Below are positions 25,107 to 32,683 of a stretch of DNA of 54,613 bases, one piece after another; the first letter of the stretch is position 1, and each line of letters opens with the position of its first letter. The notes under the pieces were generated by a model. That model ran no database searches, was not told where the DNA came from, and was given only the letters and a program-made list of their open reading frames with translations. Made by a program: the position numbers and the translations under genes. Origin of the DNA: a virus. The stretch covers positions 1 through 54,613 of IMG/VR virus record IMGVR_UViG_3300048088_000144; one strand, given 5' to 3'.

Positions 25107-25328
25107 TCAGAAGAGTCTCATCTGAGCGGTCTCAGGATGCTCCTCGAAATACCCCTGGAACAGTTCCGTGAAGGTGGTGAGCAGAAGCTCCATGGCGTCA
25201 GTGTCAGTGCTGTCAACGAACCGCAACCTGTCCACGAAGCCCATCTCATCCACCTCCACGACGTCATGGTCGAGCCCGTAGCGGCGGAAGAGCTTGTTGA
25301 TCTCAGCGGCGATCTGTTGCAAGGTCAT
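25107..25328 (-). CDS. 73-aa acidic protein
   Basis: ATGA overlap with the WhiB stop. Two helices (LQQIAAEINKLFRRYG and ELLLTTFTELFQGYFEE) flank a beta part. A 13-bp repeat copy codes for TDTD. No family recognised; co-transcribed with whiB. Confidence 0.5.
   Translation of the reverse strand: MTLQQIAAEINKLFRRYGLDHDVVEVDEMGFVDRLRFVDSTDTDAMELLLTTFTELFQGYFEEHPETAQMRLF
25197..25209 (-). repeat. 13-bp repeat copy 5
   Basis: Sense strand, inside the 73-aa gene behind whiB; codes for S-T-D-T-D-A with its flanks. Confidence 0.9.
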
Positions 25329-25606
25329 GACGCGACGTTACCCCGTTGCTGTTCCCTACGAAGACGCTGCGCCCGTGTGCGGATGATGCTCCGTCGTTCC
25401 TTGTCACTGGCCCCACCCCACACGCCCCAGCGCTCCCGGTACCGCAGGGCGTGCTCCAGGCACTCGCCCCGCACCGGACACTTGGCACAGACTCTCTTGG
25501 GGGTGTCGGTGTCGCCGCCCCGCTCGGGGAAGAAGAGTTCTGGGTCGATCCCTCGACACGCAGCTTCAGCTTGCCAATCCAGGCTTGTCTCGTTGTTCCA
25601 GAGCAC
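25325..25606 (-). CDS. whiB: WhiB-family iron-sulfur regulator
   Basis: 93 aa. Four Cys at 17, 40, 43 and 49 (C-x22-CxxC-x5-C) form the [4Fe-4S] site, and GVWGG at 61-65 is the WhiB turn that contacts host sigma factor. The basic end (RRSIIRTRAQRLRRE) follows as in DNA-binding WhiB proteins. The GTG has GGAGG 7 nt upstream. Phage WhiB proteins can take over host promoters bound by sigma A. The start lies 41 nt inside the previous gene. Confidence 0.92.
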   Translation of the reverse strand: MLWNNETSLDWQAEAACRGIDPELFFPERGGDTDTPKRVCAKCPVRGECLEHALRYRERWGVWGGASDKERRSIIRTRAQRLRREQQRGNVAS

Positions 25607-25760
25607 GCAACGCCTCCAGGGCCATCTCGGCGTGCGCGACGGCTTGGTTGATCTTGGTCGGGTCGATGATCCGGGAGTCCCGCCAGACAGACAGGTTGAA
25701 ACCCGCCATCATGATCTCGACCTCGGCGTAATCGATCAGGTCGCGCAGTGGCAGCGACAC
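25566..25760 (-). CDS. 64-aa helical protein upstream of whiB
   Basis: From the GTG at 25760. The chain DLIDYAEVEIMMAGFNLSVWRD with the second helix INQAVAHAEMALEALRALEQ is a typical two-helix protein. The 13-bp repeat lies 8 nt before this start, in the antisense direction. The start is uncertain because no Shine-Dalgarno site is visible. Confidence 0.45.
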   Translation of the reverse strand: MSLPLRDLIDYAEVEIMMAGFNLSVWRDSRIIDPTKINQAVAHAEMALEALRALEQRDKPGLAS

Positions 25761-25768
25761 GAGACGCG

Positions 25769-25781
25769 CACTGACACTGAC
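25769..25781 (+). repeat. 13-bp repeat copy 6
   Basis: Plus-strand copy between the stop of one minus gene (25786) and the start of the next (25760), so antisense and intergenic. Confidence 0.9.
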
Positions 25782-25785
25782 GGGG

Positions 25786-26079
25786 TCAGGAGGCTGGTGG
25801 CGGTTCCGACGTACCAGGCCCACGCCACGCTCCGATTTCCGCAGGGTCGAACTCCAGATTCCGAACGCCCAACTGCTTGTACACGTCCATGTCGGGCTCA
25901 GGATTGGGGTGACACCGGCCCACCTGGATGGCCCTGTGACCGATCCTGAGCCGCACACCACTACCGAGGCGCCAGGGCTCGGCCCGCTCCCGGAACCAGG
26001 CCCGCGACACGATCTTGGATTCGTCGGTGTAGCTCTCCCACCCCACGTACACGCTACGGACGCTCTTGAGGGTCAGCAT
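25786..26079 (-). CDS. 97-aa beta-rich protein
   Basis: From the ATG at 26079 (TGATG overlap). The sequence SVRSVYVGWESYTDES, WFRERAEPWRLGSGVRLRIG suggests a small beta barrel. No family recognised. Confidence 0.45.
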   Translation of the reverse strand: MLTLKSVRSVYVGWESYTDESKIVSRAWFRERAEPWRLGSGVRLRIGHRAIQVGRCHPNPEPDMDVYKQLGVRNLEFDPAEIGAWRGPGTSEPPPAS

Positions 26080-26492
26080 CAGTACCCGCCGTCGTAGGGG
26101 CGGTAGGGGAAGGTGTTGAGCGTGTGGTTGACGTACTGGCCCTGCGAACCCGCCGACCGGAAGCCCGTCCACACAGCCGGAGGCACGGCGTCGTAGACGT
26201 AGGGCTGGTTGCCGTTGACCCACTCCAGGATCAACTGACGGCGGCTCGGGCTGTAGCGCCCGCTCGCCACCCGGGTCGAGTTGAAGTAGTCGTCCTCCCA
26301 GTCATCGACGTCGTCAGCGAAGGTGATGACCGCTTCGTGAATCCGCCGCCGTGCACTGGTGGTATCAAGGTCCGGCCCGGTCCCCATGTCTGAGGACCGG
26401 GCCGTGGCGCCGTACCGGGGGCTGCGTTTGCGGCTCTTGGGTGCGTCACCGAAGAGCGACTGCTGTCCAGGAACCTGCCTACGCTGCGCCAT
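26079..26492 (-). CDS. KTSC-domain protein
   Basis: 137 aa from the ATG at 26492 (AGGA 8 nt upstream; an ATG at 26501 is also possible). Residues about 70-130 follow the KTSC domain: STRVASGRYSP, LILEWVNGNQPYVYDAVP, WTGFRSAGSQGQYVNHTL. In phages and bacteria this small domain is linked to nucleic-acid or RNA-related proteins. The N-terminal part is basic and unstructured. Confidence 0.65.
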   Translation of the reverse strand: MAQRRQVPGQQSLFGDAPKSRKRSPRYGATARSSDMGTGPDLDTTSARRRIHEAVITFADDVDDWEDDYFNSTRVASGRYSPSRRQLILEWVNGNQPYVYDAVPPAVWTGFRSAGSQGQYVNHTLNTFPYRPYDGGY

Positions 26493-26841
26493 CCCCTTCA
26501 TCCTGGCTCTCGGGCACGCCACCCGTCCAGCGGAATGTCAGGTTCTTGATGATCTCGTCACGCTGCTCGGGCCATGTGGTCAGCATCTCGATCACGGTCT
26601 TGCACCTGATCACACCCTCGATGATCTGCGGAATCAGGTCTTGGAGATCCTGCGCCGTGAAGGCCAGCGGCACTACACACTGCCCCTCGACCCCGGCGTG
26701 ATGAGCCAACTGCTCCCCTATGGCATCCACAGGGATGACAGCATTCAGTACCAGCACCGGGTCCTGGGTCTCCTCGAAGAAGGAGATGCCGAGGTTCATC
26801 CCCAGGACCCGGGGGATCATCGCAACTTCGTCGTCAGCCAT
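26479..26841 (-). CDS. 120-aa acidic protein
   Basis: A compact alpha/beta protein (VLGMNLGISFFEETQDPVLVL, AFTAQDLQDLIPQIIEGVIR) with an acidic end. No family recognised. The 3' end overlaps the KTSC gene by 14 nt, so the two are expressed together. Confidence 0.5.
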   Translation of the reverse strand: MADDEVAMIPRVLGMNLGISFFEETQDPVLVLNAVIPVDAIGEQLAHHAGVEGQCVVPLAFTAQDLQDLIPQIIEGVIRCKTVIEMLTTWPEQRDEIIKNLTFRWTGGVPESQDEGDGAA

Positions 26842-26862
26842 GAGGCCGGACCCTAACAGGGG

Positions 26863-27591
26863 TCAACCGCAGGCCCGCCCGGTAACCGGGTCGCCGCGAA
26901 GGACCCACGGACACCAGCCCTGGGTGTGCCATAGCTCCAGCGACTTGGCCAGATTGAGTTCCGGCTGGACCTCCTGATACACCGGCATCCAGGCGCACAA
27001 CTGCATGAGGCCCATGGCGTAGTTGCGCCCGCCGCAGTGGCTCCCGGAGCGAGCCGAGGGGTTGCAGCCCGACTCCCGGTGCATGACGTACATCACCGTC
27101 CTCATCTGGCTCTCGGGCCAGCCCACGTCGAGCGCCATCTGGTAGTACTGCGGACACTGCGCCCACGACGGCGGGTCCGGTGGCGCAGCGGGTGTCTCCG
27201 GTGGATGGCAGGAGGCGTCGTCGGTGACGCATACGCCCGCCGCTACTCGCACCGCAGGAGCAGGTGTCGGGTCAGCCGGTATGGCGTCAGCGGTCAGAGC
27301 AGCAGCAGGTGGGGCAGGTGCAGCCACCTCGGCGCTCGCAGTCGGCTCCGGTGGAGCAGGAGCCGTAGTCGTTGGCTCAACCGTCGCAGGTGGCGCTGTC
27401 GTCGGTGGAGCAGTGGTTGTGGGATCGGGTAGGGCGGTTGTTGTAGTGGTTGTCGGCACATCGGGTGCCGCAGTTGTTGGCTCATCAACCGTGGTCACCT
27501 CGGTGGATGAATGCTGGGGAAGCAGCACCGCCACGCACAAACCCAAGAGGGCTATCAAGAACGCGTAACGATACCGCTGGGTGGATGTCAT
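26863..27591 (-). CDS. Secreted lytic transglycosylase-like endolysin
   Basis: 242 aa. Residues 7-25 form a hydrophobic signal or signal-anchor (FLIALLGLCVAVLLP). Residues 30-140 are a Thr/Pro/Ala linker. The C-terminal domain from 144 has HRESGCNPSA with Glu 173 as the likely catalytic acid and AMGLMQLCAW, the pattern of SLT-type lytic transglycosylases, with several Cys for disulfides. It cleaves peptidoglycan glycan strands. Because it carries its own signal, it may not need a holin; it could also act in DNA entry. Confidence 0.75.
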   Translation of the reverse strand: MTSTQRYRYAFLIALLGLCVAVLLPQHSSTEVTTVDEPTTAAPDVPTTTTTTALPDPTTTAPPTTAPPATVEPTTTAPAPPEPTASAEVAAPAPPAAALTADAIPADPTPAPAVRVAAGVCVTDDASCHPPETPAAPPDPPSWAQCPQYYQMALDVGWPESQMRTVMYVMHRESGCNPSARSGSHCGGRNYAMGLMQLCAWMPVYQEVQPELNLAKSLELWHTQGWCPWVLRGDPVTGRACG

Positions 27592-27602
27592 GGAACCGTA
27601 GC

Positions 27603-27628
27603 ATTGTAAGGTTAGCGCACGGTGTCAA
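27603..27628 (-). promoter_or_regulatory. Weak promoter candidate before the transglycosylase
   Basis: TTGACA (27623-27628) and TACAAT (27603-27608) lie before the transglycosylase gene, with 11 nt from TACAAT to the ATG. The spacer is only 14 nt, short for a normal -35/-10 pair, so the -35 may be fortuitous. Confidence 0.35.
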
Positions 27629-27629
27629 G

Positions 27630-27854
27630 TCATGAAGGCCTGGGCAGGCGCTTCATCACCTTCGTCTTTGTTGGCTTAACACCACGCTCGACCTGCATCA
27701 GACCATGACCACGAGGATCTGGTACCCAATCGTAGGGACGGCACTTGGGGCAGTCCACGTCGCTGTACCACACGGTGGCGTCTTCACGAGCACAGCGGGC
27801 GCCACACTTGGCGACGACGCCCGCATGCGTCTGATCCTTCAACAGGTGCTTCAC
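27630..27854 (-). CDS. Small zinc-ribbon protein
   Basis: 74 aa with HLLKDQTHAG, C17, C21 and CPKC (C35, C38), the small zinc-ribbon pattern found in many actinophage early proteins. The end is basic. Its start overlaps the previous stop by 4 nt. Confidence 0.55.
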   Translation of the reverse strand: MKHLLKDQTHAGVVAKCGARCAREDATVWYSDVDCPKCRPYDWVPDPRGHGLMQVERGVKPTKTKVMKRLPRPS

Positions 27855-28039
27855 GCCTCGTCCACGTCCCAGATGGAGATGTTGAACGTCGCGTCACTGT
27901 CGCCCTCGCCCACCTCAAGGTCTTCGGGAAGCTCGATCCTGACAAGCTCCATGATCGCTTCCAAGACCTGCCCCCTGGTGGCTTGCGCCGTGCCATCCAC
28001 ATGTTCGACCGAGACGTTGAGCGTAAGAGTGAAGTCCAT
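27851..28039 (-). CDS. 62-aa first gene of the leftward block
   Basis: It begins MDFTLTLNVSVEHVDGTAQ and holds a helix LEAIMELVRIELPEDL, making a small alpha/beta protein. TACACT lies 6 nt before the ATG, so the mRNA is probably leaderless. Its promoter faces the rightward block across a 76-bp gap. Confidence 0.55.
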   Translation of the reverse strand: MDFTLTLNVSVEHVDGTAQATRGQVLEAIMELVRIELPEDLEVGEGDSDATFNISIWDVDEA

Positions 28040-28045
28040 GGTCCC

Positions 28046-28051
28046 AGTGTA
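28046..28051 (-). promoter_or_regulatory. Leaderless -10 TACACT at the divergent gap
   Basis: It lies 6 nt before the ATG at 28039. The rest of the gap 28052-28115 holds T-rich steps (TTAGGGT, GTTAAAGT) that could serve the rightward gene at 28116. No 13-bp repeat or GTTGASTCAAC palindrome is found here. Confidence 0.45.
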
Positions 28052-28115
28052 GTGGTGTTAGGGTACGGGATGTGTTAAAGTGGGGGAATCTGGTGGAAGA
28101 TGGGGAGGACGGCCT

Positions 28116-28412
28116 ATGCCCGTGAACGCTGTGGACTACACGAGATGCCGGACCTACGGCCACGCCTGGTTCGACGCCGACTCAGATTGGAAGTCAGACC
28201 GGGGAGTGCCAGTAACGCTGCGCTGTGAGCGCTGCATGATGGAGCGGAGGGAAGTATGGAGCCGGACCAGCGGACACCTGATGTATCGGACGTACATCAG
28301 ACCGAGGGACTACCTGTACGCCCGGGGGGAGAGGCCATCGAAGGACGACTTCCGTCTGGCGATGCTGGCCCTGAGGCTACGGGAGGCCCGCAAGCTCAAG
28401 GCGGTCCGGTGA
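28116..28412 (+). CDS. Zinc-ribbon protein, first gene of rightward block
   Basis: 98 aa, GGAGG 8 nt before the ATG. CRTYGHAWF and CERCMME give a C-x3-H/CxxC zinc site, followed by RTSGHLMYRTYIRPRDYL, a pattern known in small actinophage proteins (C-x-x-x-GH-W, CxxC, R-x-Y-x-x-P-x-x-Y). It has a proper ribosome site, unlike most genes that follow a leaderless promoter. Confidence 0.6.
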   Translation: MPVNAVDYTRCRTYGHAWFDADSDWKSDRGVPVTLRCERCMMERREVWSRTSGHLMYRTYIRPRDYLYARGERPSKDDFRLAMLALRLREARKLKAVR

Positions 28413-28810
28413 TGCCACCCATTACCAAGCCCAAGCCCAAACCCAAGCCGTTCGTCTGTGACATCCCCGGCTGCACGTGGGGACTGGATGGTGGGCCAGC
28501 GTCCTACGCCATGCCCCAGCACCTCGGGCTGCACAAGTACCACAAGCACGGCATCAAGGGCGAGACCCGTCTCACCAGGAAGAGGGCCGGAGAACCACCC
28601 CAGCCCCGACCCATCGGCCGACCCCCCAAGAACGGGTCCCCGCCCCAACAACGCAAGATCCGCGCTCTGGACGCCGAGGAAGTGTGCCGCATGGTGCTGG
28701 AGACGGTGAGCCCCAGTGGAACCATCCCCATCGACGCCATCGGCGCCTACAACGACTGGGTCATGGCGACGGAGGCGTTCATGCACAAGATGGTGGTGGG
28801 TCGTGCCTAG
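28412..28810 (+). CDS. C2H2-type zinc-finger protein
   Basis: 132 aa, TGATG overlap. After a Lys/Pro-rich start, residues 15-45 make a C2H2-like finger (CDIPGC...HLGLHKYHKHG). A basic linker and a helical end (DAEEVCRMVLETVSP, AYNDWVMATEAFMHKMV) follow. It is a likely DNA-binding protein. Confidence 0.6.
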   Translation: MPPITKPKPKPKPFVCDIPGCTWGLDGGPASYAMPQHLGLHKYHKHGIKGETRLTRKRAGEPPQPRPIGRPPKNGSPPQQRKIRALDAEEVCRMVLETVSPSGTIPIDAIGAYNDWVMATEAFMHKMVVGRA

Positions 28811-28988
28811 ACCACGAACCAAGGGCCGACAACCTGCCGCTGACGGCCGTGTGTACATAACACTGCGGCTCGACCCGGGTCTACTGGAACGACTGGACGG
28901 GGAGGCCGAGGCGCGCATCGTCAGCCGCACCTTCCTCGTGGAGAAAGCTGTTGACGAGTGGCTTGAGGCGCACGAAGGTGCAGCATGA
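28803..28988 (+). CDS. Ribbon-helix-helix regulator
   Basis: 61 aa from a GTG that lies inside the end of the zinc-finger gene. RVYITLRLDPGLLERLDGEAE gives the beta strand and first helix, VSRTFLVEKAVDEWLE the second helix of a CopG/Arc-type fold. As a dimer, such proteins bind short palindromic operators. It is one of four RHH proteins in the window. Confidence 0.6.
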   Translation: MPRPRTKGRQPAADGRVYITLRLDPGLLERLDGEAEARIVSRTFLVEKAVDEWLEAHEGAA

Positions 28989-29716
28989 AGCTCGTCACCC
29001 AACGCTGCTCCCACTGCACCACATGCAAGGCCTCCCCGGCTCACGCCCTGTACCAGTGCGAGGCCATAATCAGCCCGCTCAGCCCGGTGGTCACCATGGA
29101 GGGCATCCGCCAGATCCAGGAGTCCCTAGCTCAGGAGACCCTGACTCAGGAGACCCTGAATCCGCACATCACCAGGACGCGCATCGAGGAAGAGATGAAG
29201 AGGGTGAACGAGCTACAGGCCCTTGAGGGGCTGCTGCCCCGGGAACTACTGCCCCACCAACGAAGGATGCTGGAGCAGGCCTGGAACACAAACCGTGGAC
29301 AACGGCTCTCAGAGCGGAACCCTCAGGAGCAGAGGGTCCCTCACCCTCAGGACATGGACCACGCGCCGAGCTTCATCAGCCCCCGGCTCACCAAGACGAT
29401 CCAGACAGCCTGCAAGCAGGACGAGCGCATGGACTTCGCCTGGACCCAGATCACCGGCCGGGTCCAGTCAGGCCTGGACGACTACATCGTGCAGGGTGTC
29501 TTCGATACGTTGATTCAACTTTTCAAGATATGGGACGACGACAAGGCCCAGCGGGACGAGAGAAACCTCAACAACATCCGTTCCCTCGGGGAGGCCGCTC
29601 GTGAAGCACTGGACGCCTTCGAGAGCGCCAAAGACCGAGAGAGCGTCCTGTACATGGTGGACACCATGGAAGAACTAGACGCCGCCCTCTACGACCTCAC
29701 GCAGAAGGACACCTGA
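28985..29716 (+). CDS. 243-aa helical protein with N-terminal CxxC
   Basis: ATGA overlap at the start. The N-terminus has CSHCTTC, followed by a repeat QETLTQETLN and a long helical body with many Gln, Arg and Glu. The C-terminal 100 residues are amphipathic helices. No family recognised. The palindrome GTTGATTCAAC occurs by chance in the coding part (29509-29519). Confidence 0.5.
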   Translation: MKLVTQRCSHCTTCKASPAHALYQCEAIISPLSPVVTMEGIRQIQESLAQETLTQETLNPHITRTRIEEEMKRVNELQALEGLLPRELLPHQRRMLEQAWNTNRGQRLSERNPQEQRVPHPQDMDHAPSFISPRLTKTIQTACKQDERMDFAWTQITGRVQSGLDDYIVQGVFDTLIQLFKIWDDDKAQRDERNLNNIRSLGEAAREALDAFESAKDRESVLYMVDTMEELDAALYDLTQKDT

Positions 29717-30072
29717 TGCCCACTGACACTGACGATCCATGGCAGCACCCTGACACCAAGGCATGGCTGGAGAACACTCGCAAGAGGCTGCCACCCATGA
29801 TCCGAGACTCGATGATCACCGTCTCCCTGGTACCAGATGAGGCCCGCAACTCTGACCTCAAGTTCGCCGTCGAGCTAGGGCTCAGCATCATGTTCGACAA
29901 GCCGATCCTGTGCGTTATCAAGCCTGGCATGCAGGTCCCTGAACACTTGGTGCGGGTAGCCGACCTGATCGTGGAGTGCGACTTGAACAACCCTCGGGAC
30001 CGAGAGCGCCTGGGAGAGGCCATCGCCAAGTTCGCGAAACAGTACGGCGAACCCAACGATGACGTGGCCTGA
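29716..30072 (+). CDS. Rossmann-like phage protein (deoxyribosyltransferase/TIR-like look)
   Basis: 118 aa with a TGATG start. The core SMITVSLVPDEARNSDLKFAVELGLSIMFDKPILCVI, then VPEHLVRVADLIVECD, has the strand-helix pattern of small nucleoside 2-deoxyribosyltransferase-like or SLOG/TIR-like folds, with a E-L-G-x-x-x-x-x-D-K-P motif. Which ligand it uses cannot be told. The 13-bp repeat codes for TDTD right at the start. Confidence 0.5.
   Translation: MPTDTDDPWQHPDTKAWLENTRKRLPPMIRDSMITVSLVPDEARNSDLKFAVELGLSIMFDKPILCVIKPGMQVPEHLVRVADLIVECDLNNPRDRERLGEAIAKFAKQYGEPNDDVA
29721..29733 (+). repeat. 13-bp repeat copy 7
   Basis: Sense strand, codons 2-6 of the Rossmann-like gene (reads P-T-D-T-D-D). 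Confidence 0.9.
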
Positions 30073-30100
30073 GTGGATGACTCAACTGGAGGTTGACCGC

Positions 30101-30292
30101 ATGCACACGATCCGGCTACGCCGACGCTGGTGGCGGCGGATCAACCTGGAGTGCATCGAGTGCAACGAGTGCCTGGCCAGTGGGCGCTCAGGGGAACCCT
30201 GGCTGACACCAGCCAAGCTGTGGGGCTACGAGCAGATGCACAAGGGTCGAAAGACTCAGGGTCCACCGATTCCGAATCAGGTACAATCCTGA
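30101..30292 (+). CDS. Small basic CxxC protein
   Basis: 63 aa from the ATG at 30101, chosen because GGAGG lies 8 nt upstream; in-frame ATGs at 30059 and 30077 have no such site. It has a strongly basic start (HTIRLRRRWWRRI) and CIECNEC, a small zinc-like site. GATGACTCAAC lies just before this start at 30076. Confidence 0.5.
   Translation: MHTIRLRRRWWRRINLECIECNECLASGRSGEPWLTPAKLWGYEQMHKGRKTQGPPIPNQVQS
30282..30287 (+). promoter_or_regulatory. Leaderless -10 TACAAT
   Basis: TACAAT lies 6 nt before the ATG at 30294, where there is no Shine-Dalgarno site. No -35 hexamer is visible. Confidence 0.5.
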
Positions 30293-30293
30293 C

Positions 30294-31412
30294 ATGACCG
30301 CAGGAGGGAAGACCGGTGGCATGGAGGTCACCTACGCCCTACGAGGCGACAAGCTCGTGATCCTGGCCGCAGACGGCAGTGAGGTCGAGGTGGACAGAGA
30401 CCGAGTAGCGGAAACACTCGCCACCCGAGAAGCCATCATCAACAGCATCCCCATCGAGATCCGGCCTCAGATGGTGCCCGAGCACCGGCTGGACATGGCC
30501 CGCACAGCGCTCATCATGAGCCAGTCAGAGTTCTTCGCCAGCAACCCCGACATGGCCCCATACTCCATGGAGTGGATGCTGGGCGAGATCATGTACGGCG
30601 ACCTGTACTGGGTCAGCCCCGACATGTGCTCGTTGCTACAACACGCCGCACCGTCACTGCCGCCGACCACGCTCACGCCCGACCTGCTGCCATCGAAGTC
30701 CGGCGTGCTGTTCTTCGCCACGCCGCTCGTGGGGATTGACGCCCGAGCGGACTTCGACCGCATCCTCGTGCAGGCCATGGTGTGGGGGCCGTCCAAGTAC
30801 GACATCGAGAAGGGCACCCGAGCCGACGTTCACCACACGTCTCCCGCACACGAACGAGACGTCGCTGTCTACACGGTTCCCAGCGACTCCCCAGCGCTCC
30901 AGGAGTACGAGCGCTTCACAGGTGACGGCATCTCCATCGCCACCTGGCGCAAGTGGACCATGTGGAGCCCGCTGGGCCGCACCGACTGGCCCTTCGGCTT
31001 CGACACCGAGGGGGAGTTCGCGCCGCCCGACTTCACCGACACGCAGTTGGCCTCCATCATCGAGGACCGCCGCATCCTGGCTGCCTTCGCCCTGTTGAGT
31101 GCACAGGAGAAGATCACCACCACGACCGAGGTGAACCCACCCAACGCCGTACGGAAGCGCCTGACCCGAGCAGGCCACAAGGTGCCCAAGGTGCGCCTGG
31201 TGGACATCCACAAGAGCCACAAGCCGTCGAGTCAGGCCAAGGGTGAGAGGCACGTCGAGTGGACCCACCGTTGGATCGTCAAGGGTCACTGGCGCCAGCA
31301 GGCCTATGGCCCCAAGCGCCAGTTTCGGCGCCCCGTGTACATCTCCAGCCACATCAAGGGACCCGACGACCTGCCTCTGATTGAACAGGACGTCGTCAAG
31401 GTCTGGAAGTAG
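30294..31412 (+). CDS. Large early protein of unknown function (372 aa)
   Basis: The largest rightward gene. The N-terminal half is acidic alpha/beta with SMEWMLGEIMYGDLYWVSPDM. The C-terminal part has VRLVDIHKSHKPSS...VEWTHRWIVKGHWRQQAYGPKRQFRRPVYI, cut here, a Trp/Arg/His-rich segment known from conserved actinobacterial and plasmid proteins of unknown role (R-W-I-V-x-GHWR-x-Q-x-Y-G). It could be linked to DNA replication or transfer, but that is a guess. It starts from a leaderless promoter. Confidence 0.55.
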   Translation: MTAGGKTGGMEVTYALRGDKLVILAADGSEVEVDRDRVAETLATREAIINSIPIEIRPQMVPEHRLDMARTALIMSQSEFFASNPDMAPYSMEWMLGEIMYGDLYWVSPDMCSLLQHAAPSLPPTTLTPDLLPSKSGVLFFATPLVGIDARADFDRILVQAMVWGPSKYDIEKGTRADVHHTSPAHERDVAVYTVPSDSPALQEYERFTGDGISIATWRKWTMWSPLGRTDWPFGFDTEGEFAPPDFTDTQLASIIEDRRILAAFALLSAQEKITTTTEVNPPNAVRKRLTRAGHKVPKVRLVDIHKSHKPSSQAKGERHVEWTHRWIVKGHWRQQAYGPKRQFRRPVYISSHIKGPDDLPLIEQDVVKVWK

Positions 31413-31425
31413 GGTCTCCCGCCTG

Positions 31426-31737
31426 ATGGAGCACTACTTCGACCGCCAGGGAAACCCGATCGGCCTGTTCGCCTGGGCGCGCATGTTGGAAGCCGGGGAC
31501 AATCACGTGGCCCAGGACTGGATCAAGGGCGTCCGGATCTCCACCGTGTGGCTGGGGCTCAACCACAACTTCAGCCTGGAAGGGCCACCACTGATCTTCG
31601 AGACGATGATCTTCTCCGAGACGGGCGACCTGGAGATGGACGAGTACTGCTGGCGCTGGTCCACCGAAGTGCAGGCCTTGGCCGGACACGACCAGGCGCT
31701 CGCCCTGGTGCGGGATGCCATGGCCCGCAAGTGTTAG
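31426..31737 (+). CDS. 103-aa phage protein
   Basis: It begins MEHYFDRQGNPIGLFAWARMLE and has STVWLGLNHNFS with WRWSTEVQALAGHDQAL, a known small actinophage pattern in which a Tyr/Phe-rich N-terminus is followed by L-x-G-x-N-H. Function unknown. The AGGG upstream is weak. Confidence 0.5.
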   Translation: MEHYFDRQGNPIGLFAWARMLEAGDNHVAQDWIKGVRISTVWLGLNHNFSLEGPPLIFETMIFSETGDLEMDEYCWRWSTEVQALAGHDQALALVRDAMARKC

Positions 31738-31750
31738 GGTTCTACTTCCT

Positions 31751-31996
31751 ATGAGCGCACCATGGAACCCCAGCGGGTACCGCGCCCCCCATCGGAACCA
31801 CCTCCTGAACCGCAGCAAGTGGCACCGGGACAAGCAGTTCCCCTGCTGGTGCGGCGAGAGCCTGGTGCCGCGCTACCGGATGTTGGTGGATTGCTGCGTT
31901 GACTACCTGTACATAGTGGGACCACACGTGTACCTAGACCTGGAGGAGAGCAGTGAGTCCAGAGCGGATCAGGGAACGGTGTCAGTACCTGATTGA
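31751..31996 (+). CDS. 81-aa protein with CW-C pair
   Basis: It has NHLLNRSKWHRDKQFPCWCGE and LVDCCVDYLYIVGPHVYL, so Cys pairs that may bind zinc. TAGGGT lies 10 nt before the ATG and no Shine-Dalgarno site is seen. The end overlaps the next gene by 44 nt in another frame. Confidence 0.5.
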   Translation: MSAPWNPSGYRAPHRNHLLNRSKWHRDKQFPCWCGESLVPRYRMLVDCCVDYLYIVGPHVYLDLEESSESRADQGTVSVPD

Positions 31997-32108
31997 GCGA
32001 GGCCAAGGGGACGAGCCCATCTGGACGAGCGCGCAGATGGAGGACATCGTGGTGGCGTACATGCGGGTCCTTGACGAGTATGCCCGAATCCGCACGGGCA
32101 TTTCTTAG
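31953..32108 (+). CDS. 51-aa helical protein
   Basis: GTG start with GGAGGAG 6 nt upstream, inside the end of the previous gene. It reads MSPERIRERCQYLIERGQGD and on, two amphipathic helices. The good ribosome site supports it. Confidence 0.55.
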   Translation: MSPERIRERCQYLIERGQGDEPIWTSAQMEDIVVAYMRVLDEYARIRTGIS

Positions 32109-32111
32109 GGC

Positions 32112-32117
32112 TATACT
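32112..32117 (+). promoter_or_regulatory. Leaderless -10 TATACT
   Basis: A near-consensus -10 hexamer 6 nt before the ATG at 32124. Confidence 0.55.
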
Positions 32118-32123
32118 GGGGAC

Positions 32124-32396
32124 ATGATCGATACGAACGATTTCGGGCGGCGGTTCGCTGACCGGCTCTTCGACATCTCGGCTGAGAACCAAGGGATCAG
32201 CCGGATCGAAGTAGTGCGGCGCTACCACACGGACAGCAAGTACAAGGGGATGGTGGACGCCATCGTGTGGGCCGCAACGACGGTGATCCAGTCGATCGAG
32301 CAAGACGGCTGGGACCCCCTCGGCTCACTGCAAGAGACCTTCCAGCACGAGGTGTCGGGCCTGCTGGACATCGATGCACCCGGTTCCGAGCACTGA
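32124..32396 (+). CDS. 90-aa helical protein
   Basis: It begins MIDTNDFGRRFADRLFDIS. Acidic, with helices ISRIEVVRRYHTDSKY and VDAIVWAATTVIQSIEQD. No family recognised. It has its own leaderless promoter. Confidence 0.55.
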   Translation: MIDTNDFGRRFADRLFDISAENQGISRIEVVRRYHTDSKYKGMVDAIVWAATTVIQSIEQDGWDPLGSLQETFQHEVSGLLDIDAPGSEH

Positions 32397-32403
32397 CACT
32401 GAC
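32391..32403 (+). repeat. 13-bp repeat copy 8
   Basis: It spans the end of one gene (stop at 32394-32396) and ends one base before the ATG at 32405. Confidence 0.9.
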
Positions 32404-32404
32404 A

Positions 32405-32683
32405 ATGGCCCTCGTTCACCTTCAAGCCCTACTACCCAGTTCTGATGGTACTGGCTGGTACGCCGCCGCAGAAGGCAACATCTGCCGGTGTTCCACCCGC
32501 CACTGCCAGAGGCTCGCCGTGGCCTACCACCACCATCCCGGCACCCGTAAGCGGATGTGGCGGAACAAGTACCGCTGCATGGAGCACCTACCCCCCGGCC
32601 TCAACGTCATGTACGGACGGGTCTGGCTGGACCGACCCCCCAAAGAGTCCGTTCGGCCCACATCGCAGGGTTCCGCATCGTAG
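32405..32683 (+). CDS. Cys/His-rich small protein
   Basis: 92 aa starting right behind the 13-bp repeat. CRCSTRHC with HHHPGTRKRMWRNKYRCMEH gives several Cys and His for zinc. The basic middle part suits nucleic-acid binding. No Shine-Dalgarno site and no TAnnnT at 6-7 nt are seen, so it may be coupled to the upstream gene. Confidence 0.5.
   Translation: MALVHLQALLPSSDGTGWYAAAEGNICRCSTRHCQRLAVAYHHHPGTRKRMWRNKYRCMEHLPPGLNVMYGRVWLDRPPKESVRPTSQGSAS

Noticed and set aside
29509-29519. GTTGATTCAAC as an operator inside the 243-aa gene
   Set aside because: It lies in the middle of a coding region, far from a start, and without hairpin or -10.
30654-31352. Minus-strand frame opposite the 372-aa gene
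   Set aside because: Arg/Gly-rich shadow with no start signal; the plus strand has a conserved Trp/His-rich region.
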